DNA of 64,000 nt from Bacteroides cellulosilyticus (GCF_020091405.1 NZ_CP081903.1:4960501-5024500); one strand, 5' to 3'; positions 34,369-47,396 are shown, counted from the stretch's first letter. The notes: generated by a model not told the origin, from the sequence alone. A program made the numbers and translations.

Positions 34369-36891
34369 ATGAATAATCAGTTTTCACAAAGAGTTTCTGA
34401 CATTATCACTTACAGCAAGGAAGAAGCTAACCGGCTGAAGAATAGATATATCGGTCCGGAGCATCTTCTACTCGGCATGTTGCGAGACGGCGGAGGGAAA
34501 GCTATAGAAATATTGCAGAAACTGGATATAGACCTAAACAGAGTTAAGAAACGTCTGGAAGGTTTTTTAAAAGAGATTGAAGATGATAACTTGTTGCCCG
34601 ATGCAGACATTCCATTGTCTCCTATGGCAGCTAAGATATTGAAAATGTGTATACTCGAGGCTCGTCTGCTGAAGAGTGCCACTGCTGATACTGAACATGT
34701 ATTGCTGGCTATCTTGAAAGACGGTAATAATTTGGCCGCTACGGTATTGGAAGAAAATAATATAGATTATAAGTCAGTGTTCGAACAGCTTTCTATGAAA
34801 GCCAGCCCTAACGCAGGTATGGGATTTACGGAAGATGATGACGAGGAAGAAGATGAAATGAACATGTCTTCACGTTCTTCTCAAAGTGGTAGTTCACAGT
34901 CTTCTACGCAAACAGCGTCTAAGAAACCATCCAATGATACTCCGGTATTGGATAACTTTGGTATGGATATGACCCGGGCTGCGGAAGAAGGTAGGCTGGA
35001 TCCTGTGGTAGGTCGTGAACGTGAAATCGAGCGGTTGGCTCAGATATTGAGCCGTCGTAAGAAGAATAATCCGGTATTGATAGGTGAACCTGGTGTAGGT
35101 AAATCAGCTATCGTAGAGGGATTAGCATTACGTATTGTTCAGAAGAAAGTATCCCGTATTTTGTTTGATAAACGTGTGGTAATGCTTGATATGGCTTCTG
35201 TAGTAGCTGGAACCAAGTATCGCGGCCAGTTTGAGGAACGTATTCGTTCTATCATTAATGAGTTACAGAAGAATCCGAACGTAATTCTGTTTATTGACGA
35301 GATTCACACGATTGTGGGGGCCGGAGCAGCTGCCGGTTCTATGGATGCTGCCAATATGCTGAAACCTGCATTAGCACGTGGTGAAATACAATGTATAGGC
35401 GCCACTACCCTTGATGAATACCGGAAGAATATAGAAAAAGACGGTGCTTTGGAACGCCGTTTCCAGAAAGTGATTGTTGAACCGACCACTGCCGAGGAAA
35501 CGCTCCAGATATTGAAGAATATCAAAGAGAAGTACGAAGACCATCATAATGTGACTTATACGGATGAAGCGCTGGAAGCATGTGTCAAGTTGACAGACCG
35601 CTACATTACTGACCGTAATTTCCCGGATAAGGCTATTGATGCTTTGGACGAAGCCGGTTCGCGCGTCCATCTGACAAACATTACTGTTCCAAAAGAGATT
35701 GAAGAACAGGAGAAACTGATCGAAGAAGCCCGTCAACAAAAGGCGGATGCGGTGAAATCGCAGAATTTCGAACTTGCTGCCAGTTTCCGTGATCATGAGA
35801 AAGAGTTTTCTGTTCGTTTGGAAGAGATGAAGGCTGAATGGGAAGCTCGCTTAAAAGATGACCGTCAGATAGTTGGTGAGGAAGAAATTGCGAATGTGGT
35901 TTCTATGATGTCCGGTGTGCCTGTACAGCGTATGGCGCAGGCTGAAGGCATCAAGTTGGCGGGTATGAAAGAAGAGCTGCAAGCTAAAGTCATAGCTCAG
36001 GACCCGGCTATTGAAAAGGTGACGAAAGCTATTCTGCGTAGTCGTGTAGGATTGAAAGATCCTAACCGTCCTATCGGAACATTCTTGTTCCTGGGGCCTA
36101 CGGGTGTAGGTAAAACTCACTTGGCGAAACAGTTGGCGAAATATATGTTTGGTTCTGCCGATGCGCTGATACGTGTGGATATGAGTGAATATATGGAGAA
36201 GTTTACCGTTTCTCGCCTTGTTGGTGCACCTCCGGGATATGTAGGATATGAAGAAGGCGGACAGTTGACAGAGAAAGTGCGTCGTAAACCTTACTCTATC
36301 GTATTGTTGGACGAGATTGAGAAAGCCCACCCGGATGTATTCAACATCTTGTTACAACTGATGGATGAAGGTCGTCTGACTGACAGTTATGGCAGAACTG
36401 TAGACTTCAAGAATACAGTGGTTATCATGACTTCAAATATCGGTACACGTCAATTGAAAGACTTCGGTCGTGGTGTAGGTTTTGCTGCCCAGAATCGTAC
36501 GGATGATAAAGAATATTCACGTGGCGTGATACAAAAGGCTTTGAATAAGTCGTTTGCCCCTGAGTTTCTGAACCGTGTCGACGAGATTATTACTTTCGAC
36601 CAGCTTTCGCTGGATGCTATCGAAAAGATTATCGATATCGAGTTGAAAGGCTTGTATGAGCGCATGGAATCTCTTGGATATAAGCTTGTTATTGATGCTA
36701 AAGCCAAGACGTTCATGGCATCTAAAGGATATGATGTGCAGTTTGGTGCCCGTCCTTTGAAGCGTGCCATCCAGACTTATCTGGAAGATGGACTTTCGGA
36801 ATTGATTATTTCTTCCGAATTGCAGACAGGTGATACGATTTCTGTCTCTTTGAACGAAGGAAAAGGAGAACTGGACATCAAGAAAGCATGA
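34369..36891 (+). CDS. clpC: ATP-dependent Clp protease ATPase subunit ClpC
   Basis: 840 residues. Clp-N repeats (1-145, [15 protein letters not shown]), first AAA+ domain with [18 protein letters not shown], a UVR-type coiled segment (about 460-490, [18 protein letters not shown]), then the second AAA+ domain with [18 protein letters not shown]. The middle UVR segment and single linker make this ClpC rather than ClpA or ClpB. It unfolds substrates for ClpP. A linker near 160-190 is Ser/Gln/Thr-rich. A terminator follows at 36927. Confidence 0.95.
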   Translation: MNNQFSQRVSDIITYSKEEANRLKNRYIGPEHLLLGMLRDGGGKAIEILQKLDIDLNRVKKRLEGFLKEIEDDNLLPDADIPLSPMAAKILKMCILEARLLKSATADTEHVLLAILKDGNNLAATVLEENNIDYKSVFEQLSMKASPNAGMGFTEDDDEEEDEMNMSSRSSQSGSSQSSTQTASKKPSNDTPVLDNFGMDMTRAAEEGRLDPVVGREREIERLAQILSRRKKNNPVLIGEPGVGKSAIVEGLALRIVQKKVSRILFDKRVVMLDMASVVAGTKYRGQFEERIRSIINELQKNPNVILFIDEIHTIVGAGAAAGSMDAANMLKPALARGEIQCIGATTLDEYRKNIEKDGALERRFQKVIVEPTTAEETLQILKNIKEKYEDHHNVTYTDEALEACVKLTDRYITDRNFPDKAIDALDEAGSRVHLTNITVPKEIEEQEKLIEEARQQKADAVKSQNFELAASFRDHEKEFSVRLEEMKAEWEARLKDDRQIVGEEEIANVVSMMSGVPVQRMAQAEGIKLAGMKEELQAKVIAQDPAIEKVTKAILRSRVGLKDPNRPIGTFLFLGPTGVGKTHLAKQLAKYMFGSADALIRVDMSEYMEKFTVSRLVGAPPGYVGYEEGGQLTEKVRRKPYSIVLLDEIEKAHPDVFNILLQLMDEGRLTDSYGRTVDFKNTVVIMTSNIGTRQLKDFGRGVGFAAQNRTDDKEYSRGVIQKALNKSFAPEFLNRVDEIITFDQLSLDAIEKIIDIELKGLYERMESLGYKLVIDAKAKTFMASKGYDVQFGARPLKRAIQTYLEDGLSELIISSELQTGDTISVSLNEGKGELDIKKA

Positions 36892-36926
36892 AAATGAAGT
36901 CTTCTTAGAAGATGATAAACAGTCAA

Positions 36927-36959
36927 AATGTCAGTCCTTATGGGCTGGCATTTTTTTTG
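36927..36959 (+). terminator. Terminator of clpC
   Basis: AATGTCAGTCC / GGGCTGGCATT around a TTAT loop, followed by a T-run. Confidence 0.85.
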
Positions 36960-37016
36960 CATTACACTTGCCAAACGATTAAATATATAAACTTAAAAAT
37001 ATAAATCATAAGTAGT

Positions 37017-39062
37017 ATGCAAAAAGGAAATATTGGGGTAACAACCGAAAACATTTTCCCCGTTATCAAAAAGTTCTTGTATAGCGATCATGAAATTTTT
37101 CTCCGCGAGTTAGTTTCTAATGCCGTAGATGCTACGCAGAAGTTGAAAACCTTAGCCTCTATTGGCGAGTTTAAAGGTGAGGTTGGCGATTTGACCGTAC
37201 ATGTGTCTTTAGGAAAAGATACAATTACTGTTTCAGACCGTGGTATTGGTTTGACAGCCGAAGAAATCGACAAATATATCAACCAAATTGCTTTTTCAGG
37301 TGCCAACGATTTCCTGGAGAAGTATAAGAATGATGCTAATGCAATTATCGGTCACTTCGGTTTAGGCTTTTATTCAGCTTTCATGGTGGCTAAGAAAGTG
37401 GAAATTATCACGAAATCCCATAAAGAAGGTGCTCAAGCAGTGAAATGGAGTTGCGATGGCAGTCCGGAGTTCACCATTGAGAACATTGATAAAGCTGACC
37501 GTGGTACAGATATAGTACTTTATATTGACGATGAAAGTAAAGAATTCCTGGAAGAGGCCCGTATTTCTTCTCTGCTAAAGAAATATTGTAGTTTCCTTCC
37601 CATACCTATTGCTTTTGGTAAGAAGAAAGACTGGAAAGATGGAAAACAGGTTGAAACAGACGAAGATAACATCATCAATGACAGCAATCCGTTGTGGACA
37701 TTGAAACCCAGCGAACTGAAGGATGAAGATTATAAGAAGTTCTATCGTGACCTGTATCCAATGTCTGATGAACCTTTGTTCTGGATACATCTAAACGTAG
37801 ATTATCCGTTCCATCTGACAGGTATCCTCTACTTCCCGAAAGTAAAGAGCAATATCGAACTGAATAAGAATAAGATACAGCTTTATAGCAACCAGGTATA
37901 CGTTACGGATTCAGTAGAAGGTATCGTACCTGACTTTCTGACACTGTTGCATGGTGTGCTCGATTCTCCGGATATTCCGTTGAATGTATCCCGTTCTTAT
38001 CTGCAGAGCGACTCTAACGTGAAGAAGATTTCGACATATATCACAAAGAAAGTATCTGATCGTCTGCAATCTATCTTTAAAAATGATCGCAAACAGTTCG
38101 AGGAAAAGTGGAATGACCTGAAGATTTTCATCAATTATGGAATGCTTACCCAGGAAGACTTCTATGACAGAGTAAAAGATTTTTCCCTTTTCACCGATAC
38201 GGATGGTAAATGCTATACATTTGAAGAGTATCAGAAGCTGATCAAAGATAATCAAACTGATAAAGATGGCAATTTGATCTATCTGTATGCTAATCATAAA
38301 GATGAGCAATTCAGCTATATTGAGGCTGCTAAGAATAAGGGATACAATGTATTGCTGATGGATGGTCAACTGGACATTGCTGTAGTAAGCATGTTGGAGC
38401 AAAAGTTTGAGAAATCTCGCTTTACCCGTGTAGATAGTGATGTTATCGATAATCTGATTATCAAAGAAGATAAGAAAGGTGAAACTCTGGAAACAGGCAA
38501 ACAAGAAGCTCTTTCTGCTGTGTTCAAGAGCCAGTTGCCTAAGCTGGAAAAGGTTGAGTTTAATATCACAGCGCAGGCTTTGGGTGAAAACTCTTCTCCT
38601 GTGATGATTACTCAAAGCGAATATATGCGCCGTATGAAAGAAATGGCTAATATTCAGGCGGGTATGAGTTTCTATGGAGAAATGCCCGATATGTTCAACC
38701 TGGTGCTGAATTCAGATCATAAATTGGTGAAAGAAGTTCTTGCAGACGAAGAAAAAGAATGCGACTCTGTTGTAGCTCCTATTCAACAAGAAATGAATGA
38801 CGTAGACAAACGTCGTAATGAGCTGAAGGATAAACAAAAAGGTAAGAAAGACGAAGAAATTTCTACTGCTGAAAAGGACGAAGTGAACGGATTGGATCAG
38901 AAGTGGGAAGAACTGAAAACAAAGAAGGACGAAGTATTCGCTGGATATGCAGCTAAAAATAAAGTTGTCCGCCAATTGATTGACCTGGCATTGCTGCAAA
39001 ATGGCATGCTGAAAGGTGAAGCTTTGAATAACTTTGTGAAGAGAAGCATCGAGCTAATCTAA
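37017..39062 (+). CDS. htpG: Chaperone HtpG (Hsp90)
   Basis: 681 residues, longer than the about 624 of E. coli HtpG. The GHKL ATPase domain has FLRELVSNAVDATQKL, DRGIGLTAEEIDKYI and GHFGLGFYSAFMVA. The middle and C-terminal domains follow. A charged insertion (about residues 575-650, rich in Lys, Glu and Asp, probably coiled coil, e.g. DKRRNELKDKQKGKKDEEIS) lies close to the C-terminal dimerisation region and accounts for much of the extra length. ATP-driven folding chaperone. It has its own terminator at 39093. Confidence 0.96.
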   Translation: MQKGNIGVTTENIFPVIKKFLYSDHEIFLRELVSNAVDATQKLKTLASIGEFKGEVGDLTVHVSLGKDTITVSDRGIGLTAEEIDKYINQIAFSGANDFLEKYKNDANAIIGHFGLGFYSAFMVAKKVEIITKSHKEGAQAVKWSCDGSPEFTIENIDKADRGTDIVLYIDDESKEFLEEARISSLLKKYCSFLPIPIAFGKKKDWKDGKQVETDEDNIINDSNPLWTLKPSELKDEDYKKFYRDLYPMSDEPLFWIHLNVDYPFHLTGILYFPKVKSNIELNKNKIQLYSNQVYVTDSVEGIVPDFLTLLHGVLDSPDIPLNVSRSYLQSDSNVKKISTYITKKVSDRLQSIFKNDRKQFEEKWNDLKIFINYGMLTQEDFYDRVKDFSLFTDTDGKCYTFEEYQKLIKDNQTDKDGNLIYLYANHKDEQFSYIEAAKNKGYNVLLMDGQLDIAVVSMLEQKFEKSRFTRVDSDVIDNLIIKEDKKGETLETGKQEALSAVFKSQLPKLEKVEFNITAQALGENSSPVMITQSEYMRRMKEMANIQAGMSFYGEMPDMFNLVLNSDHKLVKEVLADEEKECDSVVAPIQQEMNDVDKRRNELKDKQKGKKDEEISTAEKDEVNGLDQKWEELKTKKDEVFAGYAAKNKVVRQLIDLALLQNGMLKGEALNNFVKRSIELI

Positions 39063-39092
39063 ATACGCCCTTTATTCACAATCTATATGCCG

Positions 39093-39135
39093 GGAGCATT
39101 GCAACTTTTATAAGAGTTGTAATGCTCCTTTTTTC
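39093..39135 (+). terminator. Terminator of htpG
   Basis: GGAGCATTGCAACT pairs with AGTTGTAATGCTCC (one G-T pair), followed by ttttttcg. Confidence 0.9.
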
Positions 39136-39199
39136 GTATATTTTGTGTGGGAACGCTTGTTTTTTAGCGTTGGATACGTTCAATTTCGAAACAATTGCA

Positions 39200-39207
39200 T
39201 ATATTTG
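39200..39207 (+). promoter_or_regulatory. -7 box for the patatin gene
   Basis: TATATTTG lies 42 bp before the ATG at 39250. A TTG at the exact -33 distance is not present. Confidence 0.4.
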
Positions 39208-39249
39208 AGCTTTAATAATAATATATTTTTCAGCTCGGAACTTTGAAGT

Positions 39250-41541
39250 ATGAAAAGAATTCTTTTGCTTTTATCGTTTTGTTTCTTGTTGCTGCCCATG
39301 TTGCATGCCCAAAAAGTTGGACTTGTATTGAGTGGTGGTGGTGCGAAAGGTATGACGCATATCGGCATCATTCGGGCTTTGGAAGAAAACAATATCCCTA
39401 TCGATTATATTACCGGTACATCCATGGGAGCCATTATCGGTTCGTTGTATGCCATGGGATACTCTCCCGATGATATGGAGACTTTGCTGCGTTCAGAAGA
39501 CTTTAAACGCTGGTATTCTGGAAAAGTAGAGCCTAAATACGCCTATTATTTTAAGAAAAGTATCCCCACGCCGGAATTTTTTAATATCCGCTTTGATTTT
39601 AAGGACTCCTTGAATGTCAAACCGCAATTGCCAACCAGTATGGTTAACCCCATCCAGATGAATTTGGTATTTGTGGAGCTGTTTGCCCGTGCTACGGCTG
39701 CTTGTGACGGTGATTTTGATAGGCTGTTTGTTCCTTTCCGCTGTATTGCTTCTGATGTATACAATAAACGGCAAATAGTGTTAGGGAAAGGTGACCTGGG
39801 AGATGCTGTCCGTGCTTCCATGAGTTTTCCGTTTGTTTTTAAGCCTATTGAGATAGATAGCGTGCTGGCTTATGATGGTGGTATTTACAATAACTTTCCA
39901 ACGGATGTAATGCGGGATGATTTTCATCCGGATATTATTATTGGTAGTGTGGTGGCCGCTAATCCATCCAAGCCTAAAGAAAATGACCTTATGAGTCAGA
40001 TTGAGAACATGGTGATGCAGAAGACGGACTATTCTATTCCGGATTCTGTCGGTATCCTCATGACATTCAAGTATGATGATGTGAACTTACTTGATTTTGA
40101 CCGTCTTCAGGAACTCCATGATATAGGTTACAATCGCACTCTTAGCCTGATGGATTCTATAAAGGGGCGTATTCATCGTAGGGTGAATGCAGATAATGTG
40201 CGTTTACGCCGTCTGGTTTATCGCAGTAATCTGCCGCAGCTCTATTTCCAGAAAATTTATATTGATGGAGCTAACCCCCAGCAACAGGCTTATATTCAGA
40301 AGGAATTTCACGATGAAGAAGATGAACCATTTACCTACGAAGATTTGAAGCGTGGATATTTCCGTTTACTTGCGGATAACATGATATCGGAAATCATTCC
40401 GAAGGCGGTATTTAATGAGGAAACCGATATGTACGATTTGCATCTGAAAGTAAAGATGGAGGATAATTTCTCTGTCCGCTTGGGTGGTAGTGTATCTACG
40501 ACGAGTTCCAATCAGATATATCTGGGACTGGGCTATCAGAACTTAAATTATTATGCCAAAGAGTTTACGTTTGATGGCCAATTGGGTAAAGTTTATAATA
40601 ATGCCCAACTGATGGCGCGTATAGATTTGCCTACTCATATTCCTACTTCATATCGGCTTATTGCGTCTATTAGTACTTTTGATTATTACAAGAAAGAGAA
40701 ACTGTTCTCTAAAAACGATAAACCTTCCTTTAATTCAAAGGATGAACGATTTTTGAAGTTGATTATCGCTTTACCATTCTTAGCGAATAAACGGGCTGAA
40801 TTTGGCTTTGGTATTGGAAAATTGCAAGATAACTATTTTCAATCCAGTGTGATAAACTTTGAAGAAGACCGTTCGGACAGGAGTTTATACAGGCTTATAG
40901 GCGGTTCTATTAGTTTTTATGGAAGTACACTGAATTCTCGTCAATACGCTACAAAAGGATATAACGAGAAATTAATAGCTCAGATTTTTACGGGAAAAGA
41001 AAGATATAAGCCTGGAAATCCGGCAGAACAGCCTGTTACACAGGAACGGCAATCATGGTTACAGATTTCTTATATGAAAGAAGCATATCATAGTATGGCG
41101 CCTAAATTTGTTTTGGGGTGGATGGCGGAAGCGTTGTATTCATCAAGGAACTTCTCGGAGAATTTTACGGCAACAATGATGCAGGCTGCAGAGTTTTCAC
41201 CGACTCCGCATAGTAAGTTGATGTATAATGAGGCTTTCCGTGCCAATCAGTTTTTGGCTGCCGGTATCAAGCCTATGTTTATTTTCAATGATATGTTTCA
41301 TCTGAGAGGAGAATTTTATGGATTTATGCCTATTTTTCCTATCGAGAAGAATACGCAAAACAAAGCATTTTATGGAAAAGCTTTCTCAAAGGTAGAATAT
41401 ATGGGAGAAATTTCTGTTATTTGCCAATTACCTTTTGGAGCGATCTCTGCTTATGTAAATCATTATAGCTCACCGAGAAGGGAGTGGAATGTGGGGCTGA
41501 GTATCGGCTGGCAACTGTTTAATTACCGTTTCATCGAATAA
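39250..41541 (+). CDS. Patatin-like phospholipase fused to an outer-membrane barrel
   Basis: 763 residues. A signal peptide (to about residue 20) precedes a patatin domain with the oxyanion loop LVLSGGGAKGMTHIGIIRAL, catalytic Ser in the GxSxG motif GTSMG and the catalytic Asp in DGGIYNNFP. A POTRA-like segment (about 330-405) and a beta-rich C-terminal half (VRLGGSVSTTSSNQIYLGLG; final strand ending in Phe) look like a BamA/TpsB-type barrel. This is the layout of PlpD-like type Vd autotransporters. The lipase is expected at the outer membrane; substrate and release are unknown. Confidence 0.88.
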   Translation: MKRILLLLSFCFLLLPMLHAQKVGLVLSGGGAKGMTHIGIIRALEENNIPIDYITGTSMGAIIGSLYAMGYSPDDMETLLRSEDFKRWYSGKVEPKYAYYFKKSIPTPEFFNIRFDFKDSLNVKPQLPTSMVNPIQMNLVFVELFARATAACDGDFDRLFVPFRCIASDVYNKRQIVLGKGDLGDAVRASMSFPFVFKPIEIDSVLAYDGGIYNNFPTDVMRDDFHPDIIIGSVVAANPSKPKENDLMSQIENMVMQKTDYSIPDSVGILMTFKYDDVNLLDFDRLQELHDIGYNRTLSLMDSIKGRIHRRVNADNVRLRRLVYRSNLPQLYFQKIYIDGANPQQQAYIQKEFHDEEDEPFTYEDLKRGYFRLLADNMISEIIPKAVFNEETDMYDLHLKVKMEDNFSVRLGGSVSTTSSNQIYLGLGYQNLNYYAKEFTFDGQLGKVYNNAQLMARIDLPTHIPTSYRLIASISTFDYYKKEKLFSKNDKPSFNSKDERFLKLIIALPFLANKRAEFGFGIGKLQDNYFQSSVINFEEDRSDRSLYRLIGGSISFYGSTLNSRQYATKGYNEKLIAQIFTGKERYKPGNPAEQPVTQERQSWLQISYMKEAYHSMAPKFVLGWMAEALYSSRNFSENFTATMMQAAEFSPTPHSKLMYNEAFRANQFLAAGIKPMFIFNDMFHLRGEFYGFMPIFPIEKNTQNKAFYGKAFSKVEYMGEISVICQLPFGAISAYVNHYSSPRREWNVGLSIGWQLFNYRFIE

Positions 41542-41569
41542 TTTTCTTCAAAAAAAGTTTGTAGAATAC

Positions 41570-41599
41570 TTGCAGTTTCGGAAAAAGTCCGTATCTTTG
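41570..41599 (+). promoter_or_regulatory. Promoter of the tRNA-Arg pair
   Basis: TTG (41570-41572), a 19-bp spacer and TATCTTTG (41592-41599), 17 bp before the first tRNA. A consensus Bacteroides promoter. Confidence 0.8.
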
Positions 41600-41616
41600 C
41601 ACCCGTTAAACAAAAA

Positions 41617-41690
41617 GGCCGCGTAGCTCAACTGAATAGAGTAGCTGACTACGGATCAGCCGGTTACAGGTTTGAATCCTGTCGCGGTCA
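41617..41690 (+). tRNA. tRNA-Arg (ACG), first copy
   Basis: 74 nt. Acceptor GGCCGCG pairs with CGCGGTC; anticodon arm GCTGA-CTACGGA-TCAGC gives anticodon ACG (read as ICG, for CGU/CGC/CGA); T-arm ACAGG-TTTGAAT-CCTGT. CCA is not encoded. Confidence 0.95.
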
Positions 41691-41707
41691 CATCTTTTTA
41701 ACAACAA

Positions 41708-41781
41708 GGTCGCGTAGCTCAACTGAATAGAGTAGCTGACTACGGATCAGCCGGTTACAGGTTTGAATCCTGTCGCGATCA
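41708..41781 (+). tRNA. tRNA-Arg (ACG), second copy
   Basis: Identical to the first copy except at position 3 (T for C) and its pairing partner (A for G), a compensatory change in the acceptor stem. It is separated from the first copy by 17 bp, so both should come from one precursor. Confidence 0.95.
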
Positions 41782-41786
41782 CGAAA

Positions 41787-41818
41787 AACCTCTGCAAAGT
41801 AATTTGCAGAGGTTTTTT
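41787..41818 (+). terminator. Terminator of the tRNA pair
   Basis: AACCTCTGCAAA pairs with TTTGCAGAGGTT over a short loop, followed by a T-run. Confidence 0.88.
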
Positions 41819-41861
41819 GTTTACATCGTAGGGTAACAGTTATATCGGGTCAGTCCGAAAA

Positions 41862-42530
41862 CGATATATGGTTTTACTGATGAGAAAGTGATTCAGGACT
41901 TTCCTCTGCGTGGCAAACCTGTTTATCTCCACGTAAGACGTCGTCGCTGGTATGACAAAGCTACCGGGGAAACGTTTTCCTATACCTACGATGATCTTAC
42001 GGTCGAAGGGACGAAACTCACTCCTGAGTTCGTTGCTTTTTTAAAAGAAGAAGATTGAAACTACTGCGGCTAGCATAAGCTCCATTGCAGATGCTTATGG
42101 GGTAAAGGGGAAACAGTTAACTTCACAGTACAAGGAGTTTATCAGCGCATACAGACAGTGGGACCAGTTAGATCATGCCACAGAATATGTCCTGTTCAAA
42201 CAGAACATAGGTCCTAGCCTTTGTATTGACGAGACTTCTTTGAGCTGCGGAGAATTATATACTGTTGTCACTAACCGTGCGGGACGTGGTGGCAAAGGTA
42301 CGCTTGTGGCCATGATACGTGGCACGAAGTCTGAAGACGTCATAAAGGTGCTTGAAATGATTCATGTCTCCAAGCGCAAGACAGTCAAAGAGGTCACTTT
42401 AGATCTTTCGCCGACCATGATGCGAATGGCGATACCCGTAAGCAGCTGCTGGAAGGGCTAAACATGTACTTGTCAAGCATTTTAGTAAATGGACTGAATC
42501 CCAAAGAATACGTGCGGAAATCATATAATT
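41862..42530 (+). pseudogene. Degenerate ISAon1-like transposase (two ORFs with internal deletion)
   Basis: Frame 1 (to the stop at 42058) reads TDEKVIQDFPLRGKPVYLHV and continues RRRRWYDKATGETFSYTYDD, the zinc-ribbon-like N-terminal ORF of ISAon1-type elements. A shifted frame then reads LCIDETSLSCGELYTVVTNR and continues through KGTLVAMIRGT to VKEVTLDLSPTM, the first part of the DDE catalytic ORF. The sequence then jumps to GDTRKQLLEG and, in yet another frame, VKHFSKWTESQRIRAEI, from near the C-terminus. The centre of the catalytic domain is therefore deleted and frames are broken. No clear terminal inverted repeats were seen. It lies just after the tRNA terminator. Confidence 0.75.
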
Positions 42531-42614
42531 TCTTTCCTGAGATGAATAAATCTGTCTCATGAGACGAAAAAAAACATTCCCTGAGATGAAATAATCTATC
42601 TCAGGGGATGTTTT
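42531..42614 (-). terminator. Terminator of dapA, with an imperfect upstream duplicate
   Basis: AACATTCCCTGAGAT and ATCTCAGGGGATGTT (42574-42613) form a strong stem that reads as a terminator for dapA on the minus strand. A related cctgagatgaataaatct...tctca hairpin at 42537-42565 looks like an older copy of the same stem. Confidence 0.7.
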
Positions 42615-42639
42615 ACAAAGAAGTATCTTCGTTTTTTTC

Positions 42640-43533
42640 TTAGCACTTAATGTTTAACTCATCCAAAATCTTCCGCATGGCTTCAAAAGTAGTAATCCTA
42701 GTAGGCACAAGCGGAAGGCGGAGTTTATTCTCAATCATTCCCATAACGTTCAACATTGCTTTTACGCCTGCCGGATTGCCATCCACAAAAAGAAGCTTGA
42801 ATAACTCGGCAAATTTATGGTGGATAGTCAATGCATTTGCATAATCTCCTTGCAATGCCAGTCTTACCATGCGGCTAAATTCGCGTGGAAATGCATTTCC
42901 GATGACTGATATGATTCCAACAGCTCCCAAAGTAATCAAGGGGAAGGTAATACCATCATCCCCCGAAATAACGTCAAAATTGGCCGGTTTATTCTTGATG
43001 ATATCATCCATTTGAGTGATGTCACCGGAAGCTTCCTTGACAGCAATAACATTTTTGAAGTCACGGGCAATGCGCAGCGTGGTTTCTGCTTTCATATTTA
43101 CACCGGTACGACCGGGAACATTATAGAGTACAATTGGGAGCTCTGTAGCCTCTGCAATTGCTTTATAATGTTGATAAATACCTTCCTGAGAAGGTTTATT
43201 ATAATAGGGAACAACAGACAGAATGGCATCTATTCCGGTAAAATCGTCGTTTTGAAGCGTATCCACAATGGCGCGCGTATTATTTCCACCAACACCGAGC
43301 AGGATAGGTATCCGACCATTTACGCGTTCGATGACCATTTTCTTGATTTTCTTTTTTTCTTCTTCCGTCAGTGTCGGAGTTTCTGCCGTGGTGCCCAGCA
43401 CACACAAAAAATCAGTATTGTTTTGAAGTTGATAGTCCACCAAACGTATCAATGCATCGTAATCAACGCTTTCATCCTCTTTAAAAGGAGTAATCAGCGC
43501 TACCCCCATTCCTTTCAATTTAGTCTGTATCAT
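42640..43533 (-). CDS. dapA: 4-hydroxy-tetrahydrodipicolinate synthase
   Basis: 297 residues. It condenses pyruvate with aspartate semialdehyde, the first step of the lysine/diaminopimelate branch. The Schiff-base Lys is in VIAVKEASGD, the catalytic Tyr in LYNVPGRTGV, and the substrate-binding Thr pair in GTTAETPTL. TIM-barrel length fits the family. A single-gene unit with -7 box TACTTTTG at 43577-43570 on the minus strand. Confidence 0.97.
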   Translation of the reverse strand: MIQTKLKGMGVALITPFKEDESVDYDALIRLVDYQLQNNTDFLCVLGTTAETPTLTEEEKKKIKKMVIERVNGRIPILLGVGGNNTRAIVDTLQNDDFTGIDAILSVVPYYNKPSQEGIYQHYKAIAEATELPIVLYNVPGRTGVNMKAETTLRIARDFKNVIAVKEASGDITQMDDIIKNKPANFDVISGDDGITFPLITLGAVGIISVIGNAFPREFSRMVRLALQGDYANALTIHHKFAELFKLLFVDGNPAGVKAMLNVMGMIENKLRLPLVPTRITTFEAMRKILDELNIKC

Positions 43534-43569
43534 GAGTGAAATTTAAGTAATCTCTAATTAAATGACTCG

Positions 43570-43577
43570 CAAAAGTA
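43570..43577 (-). promoter_or_regulatory. -7 box for dapA
   Basis: TACTTTTG on the minus strand, 36 bp before the ATG at 43533. A TTG is 22 bp further upstream, slightly far. Confidence 0.55.
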
Positions 43578-43637
43578 CGAATATTTTCGATTTCTACAGC
43601 AAATATAAGCTATAAAAAAGATTTCACTGGAAAAATG

Positions 43638-46395
<2,758 letters not shown>

Positions 46396-46414
46396 AACAG
46401 TTGTATAAAAATGG

Positions 46415-46447
46415 AAAAAGGACATTCGTAATGAATGTCCTTTTTTA
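46415..46447. terminator. Terminator between trmD and pyrD
   Basis: AAAAAGGACATTC pairs with GAATGTCCTTTTT around GTAAT and can work in both directions. Confidence 0.88.
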
Positions 46448-46484
46448 TGTAAAAGAGGTGCGAATGATATTCACTTGTTATTGG

Positions 46485-47396
46485 TTATACCTCAAGCGCA
46501 CCGATAATTTCTTTCACGGACTTGTATCCATGTCTATCGAGATAGTCATTTATACCTTCCGCTACTTTAATTGTAACTGCCGGATCGATGAAATTTGCCG
46601 TACCGATTTGGATGGCTGAAGCTCCGGCAAGCATAAATTCCACTGCGTCTTTCCAGTTCATGATACCTCCTAAACCGATGACAGGTATTTTTACCGACTG
46701 AGCTACTTGCCATACCATGCGGAGTGCGATTGGTTTTACTGCTGCGCCGGACATACCACCTGTTACTGTAGAGAGTATAGGGCGCCTGCGTTCCGCGTCT
46801 ATAGCCATTCCAAGCAGTGTATTAATTAATGAAACGCTGTCTGCACCGCCATTTTCTACTGCACGGGCTATTTCAGCGATGCTTGTCACGTTGGGAGACA
46901 GCTTTACGATAAGTGTCTTTTTGTAAGCTGCACGCACAGCTTTCACCACTTCTTCGGCTCCTTTTGCAGTGACGCCAAAAGCCATTCCACCTTGCTTTAC
47001 ATTGGGACAAGAGATGTTCAATTCAATGGCAGGAATTTTGTCAAGTTCATTAATGGCTTCCGCTGTTTTTACATAATCTTCTATGGCAGAACCCGAAACA
47101 TTTACAATCATATTGGTTTCGATGTCCTTAATACGCGGATATATCTGTTCAACAAAGTAATTTACTCCCTTATTTTGCAGTCCCACAGCGTTTAACATAC
47201 CTGACGGAGTCTCTGCCATACGCGGATATGGGTTACCTTCACGTTTGTGAAGAGTCGTGCCCTTTACAATTATACCACCTATTCGCGTAATATCAATGAA
47301 ATCGGCAAACTCTTCACCATACCCAAATGTGCCGGAAGCCGTCATCACCGGATTCTTCATTTGTAATTCTCCAATATTTACACTTAAATCTGCCAT
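46485..47396 (-). CDS. pyrD: Dihydroorotate dehydrogenase B, catalytic subunit
   Basis: 303 residues, class 1B. It oxidises dihydroorotate to orotate with FMN. The active-site Cys of class 1 enzymes is in [19 protein letters not shown]-binding segments [11 protein letters not shown] and [20 protein letters not shown] are present. Its start overlaps the end of pyrK by 13 bp, matching the PyrK-PyrDB heterotetramer that passes electrons to NAD+. Confidence 0.96.
   Translation of the reverse strand: MADLSVNIGELQMKNPVMTASGTFGYGEEFADFIDITRIGGIIVKGTTLHKREGNPYPRMAETPSGMLNAVGLQNKGVNYFVEQIYPRIKDIETNMIVNVSGSAIEDYVKTAEAINELDKIPAIELNISCPNVKQGGMAFGVTAKGAEEVVKAVRAAYKKTLIVKLSPNVTSIAEIARAVENGGADSVSLINTLLGMAIDAERRRPILSTVTGGMSGAAVKPIALRMVWQVAQSVKIPVIGLGGIMNWKDAVEFMLAGASAIQIGTANFIDPAVTIKVAEGINDYLDRHGYKSVKEIIGALEV

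Noticed and set aside
41782..41862. Integrative element attachment site at the tRNA-Arg 3' end
   Set aside because: No integrase gene follows and the second tRNA copy is a full duplicate rather than a 3' fragment.
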